Positions 58,101 through 64,000 of a stretch of DNA of 64,000 nt are shown piece after piece. The first letter of the stretch is position 1. Every line of letters begins with the position of its first letter. The stretch lies in the NCBI RefSeq assembly GCF_963678635.1, contig NC_087068.1, positions 43,765,080 to 43,829,079 of the forward strand, read 5' to 3'. Below the pieces are notes generated by a model. That model worked only from the letters and a program-made list of their open reading frames with translations. It made no database searches and had not been told where the DNA came from. The position numbers were made by a program, and so were the translations under genes. Origin of the DNA: Symsagittifera roscoffensis. Taxonomy: Eukaryota; Xenacoelomorpha; Acoela; Convolutidae.

Positions 58101-58686
58101 CCTCTGGAATGCACTCTGTAGACCCCGACTCGTCTGAATAGCTGAACTTCTCCAAACTGATTTTGTGGGAATTTCCTGGCAACAATCTGAGGCTTTTGGT
58201 GCTATCAGGAAACTGGATTCTGGTGAAAATGGAGTTTTCGTAGAAAGGTGAAGAGTCATCTAAAGAGGAAAAAGGTTGCTCATCTAAACATCTCTTTTAA
58301 TTGTAGTGAAATCCTGTTGCAACTCATTTTATAAGAAATTTTTATAAAACAGTTTTTTCGTTTCTTTTCTATGACTTCAATAAAACGTGCGTGAACAATG
58401 AATGGTGCGAATAGTTTATCTAGCAAGTAGTGCAAATAGTGTTCAGGGACAATCAAGCAGTACAATGTTTTAATTTAATAATTAATAAGATAATTTTGAT
58501 TTTGGTAAAAAGTCGGGTTAATAGTATGAACTCAAAACAAACTAAAACATCATTTAAACGACTTACTTTTATTAATCAGGACAATGATTTGTAGCTTATC
58601 ATCAGGTCCCCTAACTTCCTTGTCGTTCGGTCGAAAATGTAAACATCCACCGGGGCTCATTTGAAAGTCTTCAATGCAATCCACAC
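54813..58686 (-). CDS. DEG/ENaC (ASIC-like) sodium channel, partial gene (span)
   Basis: Four phase-matched exons (58686-58567, 58259-58101, 55917-55771, 55189-54813) give the extracellular domain and C terminus of an amiloride-sensitive/degenerin-type trimeric cation channel. Family landmarks in order: GGCLHF (the GxCxTF-like site) with a following KLQIIVLIN strand; a PGN turn; YSYQSCVQEC and CQCLPGG (conserved cysteines); CNQKCNPQCSFSDY; and TKFPS. The pore/TM2 region then reads MKMTLKYSLIDTIGAFGGLC, followed by GVMMGASLMSSFEL, where the usual pore G-x-S sits. TM1 and the N terminus are missing from these exons; upstream exon(s) above 58.7 kb or outside the window are expected. The subtype (peptide-gated, acid-sensing or other) cannot be told. 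Confidence 0.88.
55271..55330 (+). repeat. ATTACGAGG-family left end, solo
   Basis: ATTACGAGGCCAAACTGTGC then ATTCTGTGCATTGCAAGCGG matches the MITE left end. No right end was found nearby. It lies in a DEG/ENaC intron. Confidence 0.5.
55406..55520 (+). repeat. CCCGGGTTGACC repeat
   Basis: CCCGGGTTGACCCCCATAGA followed by a CATAC-rich stretch resembles the segment at 14216-14345 that interrupts a foldback element. Confidence 0.4.
55771..55917 (-). CDS. DEG/ENaC exon: first cysteine-rich segment
   Basis: The acceptor is TACTGTAG. It encodes GQIGHLRNSSTPYSYQSC, then VQECFALEELQQCQCLPGG and ITVIC. I placed the donor at TGCA|GTAACT; a second possible donor, TGCA|GTTATC, lies 30 bases further on in the same phase. 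Without splicing the frame stops at 55712. Confidence 0.8.
56090..56410 (+). repeat. Degenerate HINE-like copy in DEG/ENaC intron
   Basis: CAAATTTCGACGTTCTAATC, GATGTCTTGAGCTCAAATTT, TTAACGCGCGATGTAT and TTGATTTAATCCG occur in the family order, with both ends decayed. Confidence 0.45.
58101..58259 (-). CDS. DEG/ENaC exon: palm/beta-ball segment
   Basis: The acceptor is CTCTTTAG and the donor GAGG|GTACGG. It encodes NDSSPFYENSIFTRIQFP, then LRLLPGNSHKISLEKFSYSD and ECIPE. This matches the family pattern of a hydrophobic strand, a PG turn, and another strand before the first Cys of the Cys-rich domain. Confidence 0.8.
58567..58686 (-). CDS. DEG/ENaC exon: GxCxF region
   Basis: The acceptor is TTTTTTGAAG and the donor GTAAGTCG. 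It encodes GVDCIEDFQMSPGGCLHF then RPNDKEVRGPDDKLQIIVLI. It starts with two bases completing a split codon, so a preceding exon ending in phase 1 must exist. I did not find it with confidence. Confidence 0.8.
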
Positions 58687-58689
58687 CTT

Positions 58690-59615
58690 CAAAAAATGCA
58701 TAACAATCAAACACGTCATCCTTTTCTTATTATGTATATAGCTTTCTACAATATATCACCGGTCGAGGTGCTCACTTTATGTTTTGACCGTTTCGACCAA
58801 AATGTTTCGACCGAGCTCCACGGGGAAATATTTTTATTAAATTTAAAAATAATAAGTTCTAAATGAGTGGATTTTATTAATCAGTCATCAGGTTTTAATT
58901 ACAATATTGATTGATCTCACATTGCATGAATAACTTCATTAGAGACAATTTGGCAAGATAGCCTGATTGCCTGATGGTCTCACATTGCTTGATTAACTTG
59001 ATTATAGACAGTTTGGGTTTTTTTAGTCAATCGCAAATTACGCCAAACTTCTAGTTCAATTGCGGACAAAACTAATTAAAGTGAGCCGTGTACAAAACCA
59101 ACAAAGTCCAAAAAAATAATCTCCAAAAACTTGAGTGAAAAATCTAAAAGTTGTTTTCAAACAAAAATTGAGCGTTTATATAATTAAAATGAGTACCCGA
59201 GTTGAGATTCAATTAATAGAAAGCTAGTCACACAATTTTGAGTCACACAACCGAATATTAAGAATTATTTACAACAAATAAAAATTCTTATTTTAAAAAC
59301 GAGGACGTCCATAATTGATCGATAAACTATGTTAAGTTTTTAAAACTAATTTTAAAGACTATGTTTTTAAAGAAAAATTACTAGCCTTAGACCTAAGAAA
59401 AATAAAAATTAGCCTTTTCCTCAATTGGTTTCTTTTTTAACTGCAAAACTGAGTTTTTGCATAAACCAATTTTTTCAAAAGTTTTGTTTAATTTAAAAAT
59501 AATTGTAACTTTTTTTAAATAAACTAGTTCAGACACAAGCTTTTCAAACAAAAAAAAACAAACTAACTATGTAATTTTTGCGAGTTGTCAGAACTTTTTA
59601 TTATTGCTTTTATAT
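58690..59615. other. Upstream of the known DEG/ENaC exons; no exon found
   Basis: The missing TM1-encoding exon(s) should lie in or beyond this region on the minus strand. I found no frame with a TM1 or CNxN-like motif. Confidence 0.4.
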
Positions 59616-60591
59616 GGTAAGATCCCGCACCGAAGTTTCTCTGATTATTATCTCTTATCTGGCGATTTTGTGGTCGAACCGAAAATTATTCTTTTAATAA
59701 TCAATTATCTGGTGATTTTGAGGTCGCAGAGTAAAATAATCGATTATATGGAGAAAACAATCCATTAAAAGGCTTTATTTTTATGTCGATTATATTGGAA
59801 TTATAATAGATTATGATAGATTATAATTTAAACAAAATTGAAATAAAAATTCGATCAAAATTACAAAAATGTGCAACGTCAATTTTTGCAAATTCTTAGT
59901 TGCCTGAGCATGAAAATATAAAATTTTTAGCAACAAAACAAGCTTTTAATTAATTTTCGAACTGAATTTCAAGTTTTGTTACGTGTCTTGTCCTTGCATC
60001 ATTCTGTGCATTTCGAGACCTCACTCCATTCCATCGGGACTCGAAATAATAAATTTGATTTGAATGGGCGGGATGAGCGGTAGGTATGAAAAATGACTTG
60101 ACTCAACAATAAAGTTTTCGTAAATTTGTTTAATTTGCATTGTTTTGTAATGGGGGAGTTGGATAACGTATCTTAGAATAAGTTCTAAAAATCTTTTTTG
60201 TTGAATAAAGTCATCTTTCATGCCTGCTGCCAATCCGACCCATATTTGATTTGGTGAAAACCAAATCAAAGAACTGGGTCAAGGGAATTATTAGGCTGGC
60301 CCTAGTGATCTTACATCTTGAAGACAACATTAAAATTCCAAGGTTATCTTGCATGATTTTGACCCGAACTTGTTTTGCCCACTGTTCAAGGATTAGGTTT
60401 CGCCTTTATATATGTTTTTCTAATGTTTTGCTAATGTTTTTAAATTTCAGATTGATTGAACTGATTGAAAACGGAAAAAGAATAAATAACGCAAAAAGGC
60501 AAAATATCGGGGAAAAAAAGTGCTGAAACTTCTGAAAGTGAGTATTTTTCGGCCGAATGGGGAGGGGGAGTTTTGCCGCCAAAAATCATGA

Positions 60592-60996
60592 AAACTGCCA
60601 AACACAATTCTGCCGAATACAAAAAATTTCCGATTGGCCGATTTTCTGAGGAATGATGTCGGCTCTCGAGAAGTTGGAATAATCGATGAGAAAAATCCTC
60701 CTAGAGTTCTTATGAAATTGGACATCGAAGGTATGGAAATTGAAGCGGTTTCCGACTTGCTGCTTGCAGGCGCTGTAAAATTTATAAACACGTTGTTTAT
60801 TGAATGTCATTCTAGAAATCAAGCACTACGTGATCGAGTGAAGAGCTCGAACCTTCTAGAAACAACCATGAAAAGTTTGTCCGAGTTTTGCGAAAATGTG
60901 CGGAAAAACAAGCAGGAAATTTCGTGCGACTTCACATTATCCAACATCGATGACGAAACGTATGGAACATCTTATTACTCTTTACCCAACTGTTAA
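60592..60996 (+). CDS. FkbM-like methyltransferase, C-terminal part
   Basis: The open frame ends in TAA at 60994-60996 and is open back to a TGA at 60589. The recognisable part starts at LADFLRNDVGS near 60634. Next come VLMKLDIEGMEIEAVSDLLL and AGAVKFINTLFIECH, which match the KxDIEGxE core of FkbM-type SAM-dependent methyltransferases. The end has DDETYGTSYYSLP, a C-terminal pattern I remember from animal FkbM-like proteins. No ATG precedes the core in this frame. The N-terminal half of the domain is missing or lies on upstream exons I could not find. It may be the last exon of a gene or a gene fragment. It lies within a 2-kb inverted-repeat pair (59622-61652). Confidence 0.7.
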   Translation, partial: KLPNTILPNTKNFRLADFLRNDVGSREVGIIDEKNPPRVLMKLDIEGMEIEAVSDLLLAGAVKFINTLFIECHSRNQALRDRVKSSNLLETTMKSLSEFCENVRKNKQEISCDFTLSNIDDETYGTSYYSLPNC

Positions 60997-61264
60997 AATT
61001 GTATAGTTTTCCAGCTCCTCTTAATTAACAAGCTTACCGAATAGTATACATTGTTGTTTCTGTTTTTGCACAAATTCTGATTTATAATGATGATATTTGG
61101 TATTTTTGTTGCATATTTTTTGTGCCGACAATCTTGTTTAAAATGATGATTTTCATGATTTGTGTCGTTTGGTTTGAATTCAACTTTTGCTTTGAGTTTT
61201 CAAATAGCATGCTTTTAAGAAGAGAAAAATGAATTTTTCTGACAATATAATCCAATTTTGTTGA

Positions 61265-61450
61265 CTACATAATCGATTTTATTTCAATTTTATGTTGATA
61301 GCAATAGTTTTTGTTGCGGTTTTATGGCGAAAACAATAGATTTTATTGCAATTTTATGGCAAAAACAAAAGATTTGATTGCAATTTTATGTCGAAAGCAA
61401 TAGATTTTATTGCGATTTCATGGCAATTTCAGGGCAAAAAAATAGATTTT
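61265..61450 (+). repeat. Degenerate ~42-bp tandem repeat
   Basis: About four units of AATAGATTTTATTGCAATTT then TATGGCAAAAAC, with substitutions, just inside the right inverted repeat. Confidence 0.5.
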
Positions 61451-62249
61451 AATGAGCTTAAGTGGAGATAAAAATACATTTTAGTGGAATTACAAGGCAA
61501 TATATATTCTTGATGAAAACAATCTATTTTCTTTCTATTATAATAGAAAATGTTGCTTAAATTGGTTACACATAATCGATTATAATGGCAATATTTTCGG
61601 CAACATTTTCTCAATATAATCTATTTTTATCCGAGAAACTTCGGTGCGGGATAAGCCTAAAATCAAGCTGTCATAAACATACTGTCATAAAGTAAAGTGT
61701 TTTTTTTTTACAAGCACTCACTGCTTTGAAAAAGACGCTTTTAGTCGAACGCAAAAGTTTGCGTTTTTTGATATCATTGTAAGGAATTCCAAAAATTGGC
61801 TTGCTTGACAAATCTCCAAATGCAGTTTAACTGTAGGTTTTTTGCCACTGATTTTGTTTATTTTTTTTTATTAGAAAAACCTCTTTTTTTTAAGTCTAAA
61901 CACAAAATCATAATAAGTCCCACTTAAGGAAAATTTGCTAGTCATCGACTTTTGAACAATGAGAAAATGTTTGTCACAAACGTTCATACAACGACACTCT
62001 CAAAAAACGGCAGTCTCACTTTTATGTCTACAACAAGCAAAAATTGTTATTTTAAAAACAATGACGTCCATAATTGATTGAAAAACTATGTTAAGGTTTT
62101 AAAACTAATTTTAAAGACTGTTTTTAAAGCAAAAAAAAAACTGTTTTTATCAGACAAAATTTTAGATGCATAATATGCTTGATCTTTGTTCGGCTGTCAA
62201 ACATATATAAACAAATAACACCAAATTGAGAAGATTATATCCTTCTCAA

Positions 62250-62530
62250 GTTTTGTTGGGCTTATTACGAGGCTCACTGCGATATATATTTTTTCAGCAA
62301 TTAAGGGTAGCTTTGACATGATTTTTGTTTGAATAAAAAACCAAGAATGATTCTTTTTTGGGGTGAAATTTTAGGCCAAGTTTTTGCGACTGACTTTGCA
62401 CCCATCATATTTTTCTGCTAATTTTCTAAATATTTTTTTCGTGCTTTTTCGTGCGAACCCCAATTTGAGACAAACGCGTTTTGATAATTTATATGTGCCG
62501 TCCGGATAGTTTGAATTAGTATGATTCTTC
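62250..62530. repeat. Decayed half of a long foldback element
   Basis: ACGAGGCTCACTGCGATATA, TTTTTTGGGGTGAAATTTT, CCCCAATTTGAGACAAACGC and TCCGGATAGTTTGAATTAGT resemble the right arm of the 10539/14085 foldback family. The other arm is not seen. Confidence 0.35.
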
Positions 62531-62788
62531 ATACATTGAATTGCATACGCAATTAAAATAGTAAATCATTTTGAGAAAGCCTGCGTCTATTCAAGTTTTA
62601 GTGGCAAATAGAAGAAACAAACGCAATTCTAATTGCGCTTTCGAGGCATGCTCAGTTAGTTAAGGTTTTTAGTTGAAGGTCAGTCAGGTCTCGTTTATAA
62701 TCATCCAATAGAATTAGACATGTTTTTCTCCTAGAACGAAAAAAATGATTGGCACAGTTATAAAACTTGATGCGAAAAGTAATTTCAC

Positions 62789-63100
62789 TGCATAACAAAC
62801 ACATCCAGCAAAAGCTTGGAAAAAAGGCATGAACGCAAGGAAAAAGAAGAAAAAATACTGACACTTATTTTTGAAACACTTCAACTATCGAATTTCAAAG
62901 AAACAAATTTATATGGCCTTAAAGCTCTTCGAATCTCAGGAACTATTTATGATGATACCTTTTTTGATGAAAATATCTCAATTAAAAAAACTGGATCAAA
63001 AAATGAACTTTCAATATTGCTAAGAAATCTGAAAACTAAAACCTATTCGAAACTAGAAGACGATCACGTTTTTCGTGACCTTTACAGTTTTGCTAGATAG
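62789..63100 (+). CDS. Hypothetical ORF or exon
   Basis: The frame is open for about 100 codons to TAG at 63098. It starts with a Lys/Glu-rich segment (EKRHERKEKEEKILTLIF), then NLYGLKALRISGTIYDD and HVFRDLYSFAR. Composition is more protein-like than most ORFs here, but there is no motif I know, no clear ATG near the start and no convincing splice sites. It may be an exon, a pseudogene piece or chance. Confidence 0.25.
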   Translation, partial: CITNTSSKSLEKRHERKEKEEKILTLIFETLQLSNFKETNLYGLKALRISGTIYDDTFFDENISIKKTGSKNELSILLRNLKTKTYSKLEDDHVFRDLYSFAR

Positions 63101-63279
63101 AAGAGCTTTCTTTCTGGATAACAACAAAGTGAACTGAACTCGAAAAGAAATTAAAAGTCAAACCACGAGAAATAAAATTTGAGCCTGAACAAATTTTAAG
63201 AGTTAATCTGACAAAAAAAACATCAAGATCTATATAAGAGACTGGACTACGTTCAAGGCTCCCAATAAATTTAAACTCA

Positions 63280-63345
63280 CCCAAACACACCCACACACAT
63301 ACATACATGCATGCATAAATACATACATACATAGTTACAAACATG
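63280..63345 (+). repeat. ACAC/ACAT microsatellite
   Basis: Imperfect (CA)n followed by (CATA)n, for example CACACACATACATACATGCA. Confidence 0.85.
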
Positions 63346-64000
63346 AAAACACATTCTTAAAACTTATGCACGGCCGAAGCTGTTTCATTTCTTATTTTCT
63401 CTGATTACTGCCACTACAATTGTTTGTGTTTGAGACAGCGATTACTAACCTTTCCACGAACATTTCAGAAGGTAATGCTTTAGAAAAGCGGCGTAAACGC
63501 TGTTCAAAACGCTCACATTGTACATGACACCAGTAACGGGCCTATCTCTGTGAAGTTGCAGTGTGTCTTCTAGATGCCAGTGAAAACCTAAGAAGAATTT
63601 CGAACATCGGTATTTTTATCGCTTGATATTCTTGGTACTATTTTGATTTCTAGTTAGACTTTTTGAAACATTTCATTGTAAAAAAATTGTTTAAAAACTT
63701 TTCCTATTAGGATAAATCATGATTTCTTATGTGAGATTTTTTTCGTTCTGCTTTATGCCCACAATTAAACGGAACTCTAAACAAAAAAAAATGTTTTTCA
63801 GCAATTTGTTTTTTCTTCCGCTGTGTACAGTGAACTGATTGATGGCAATTGGAACAACATCCAGCCTTATAAATGTTGCCCGCAAAGATATATACAGCGA
63901 ACGAAAACAACAAAAAGTGATCAACACGCAAAAATCACAGAAGTGACTTGATATAACTTTTTGACAAGGTGAAAAATTGAAGCTGCTATGATTCTAGAAA
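63346..64000. other. No gene seen
   Basis: The end of the window has short ORFs on the minus strand at 63707-63931 that overlap in different frames and show no motif. Confidence 0.5.

Larger units (their letters stand above)
59622..61652. repeat. Long-range inverted repeat enclosing the FkbM-like ORF
   Basis: ATCCCGCACCGAAGTTTCTC at 59622 is present as its exact complement ending at 61652, with weaker pairing inward. AAG abuts both outer ends. The inner flanks on both sides are rich in ATCGATTATAAT-type and AATAGATTTTATTGCAATTT repeats. It could be a TIR element of about 2 kb that carries the methyltransferase fragment, or two independent MITE-like ends. Confidence 0.5.

Overview
This window looks like nuclear DNA from an invertebrate animal. 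It is strongly AT-rich, with short coding exons bounded by canonical GT/AG splice sites, kilobase-scale introns and many short non-autonomous mobile elements. No bacterial or organellar gene order is visible. The gene content (ODF2/cenexin, a DEG/ENaC channel, an FkbM-type methyltransferase, a large secreted CPxGF protein) fits a ciliated non-vertebrate metazoan. I cannot name the phylum; a tunicate or another marine invertebrate is only a guess.

Layout. (1) 3.8-22.4 kb, + strand: the 3' part of an ODF2/cenexin gene. Four coiled-coil exons (3835-3935, 4550-4631, 8075-8193, 9515-9602) are followed by two homologous, phase-compatible last exons (15608-15718 and 22215-22343). Each last exon has its own stop and downstream AATAAA, so the locus appears to encode two alternative C termini. 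Its introns hold several copies of a Helentron-like non-autonomous element and several foldback elements. (2) 18.8-29.6 kb: gene-poor DNA with degenerate dispersed repeats and tRNA-like SINE heads. (3) 29.9-30.2 kb, - strand: an intronless 84-aa single-pass membrane protein. (4) 31-42 kb: no gene I can support. It holds three adjacent hairpin elements, a MITE nested in another repeat, a 13-copy ~144-bp satellite and a G-rich tract. (5) 42.9-50.8 kb, - strand: three exons of a secreted protein (about 565 codons so far). Its 5.9-kb second intron contains a 2.6-kb terminal-inverted-repeat element, a tRNA-Ser-like gene and a recent 1.15-kb segmental duplication. (6) 51.9-53.5 kb: a pair of diverged direct repeats. 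(7) 54.8-58.7 kb, - strand: four exons of a DEG/ENaC-family sodium channel, lacking its N-terminal exon(s). (8) 59.6-61.7 kb: a pair of 20-bp perfect inverted repeats about 2 kb apart, enclosing the C-terminal part of an FkbM-like methyltransferase on the + strand. (9) 62-64 kb: repeat debris, a microsatellite and one weak ORF.

The genes do not form a pathway; they are independent loci in repeat-rich DNA. The most informative observations are the duplicated ODF2 last exons, the subterminal-inverted-repeat elements with a 3' hairpin, the paired long and short members of the ATTACGAGG element, and the methyltransferase enclosed by inverted repeats. Exon joins were inferred by eye from splice consensus, reading phase and remembered family motifs. 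No database search was run.
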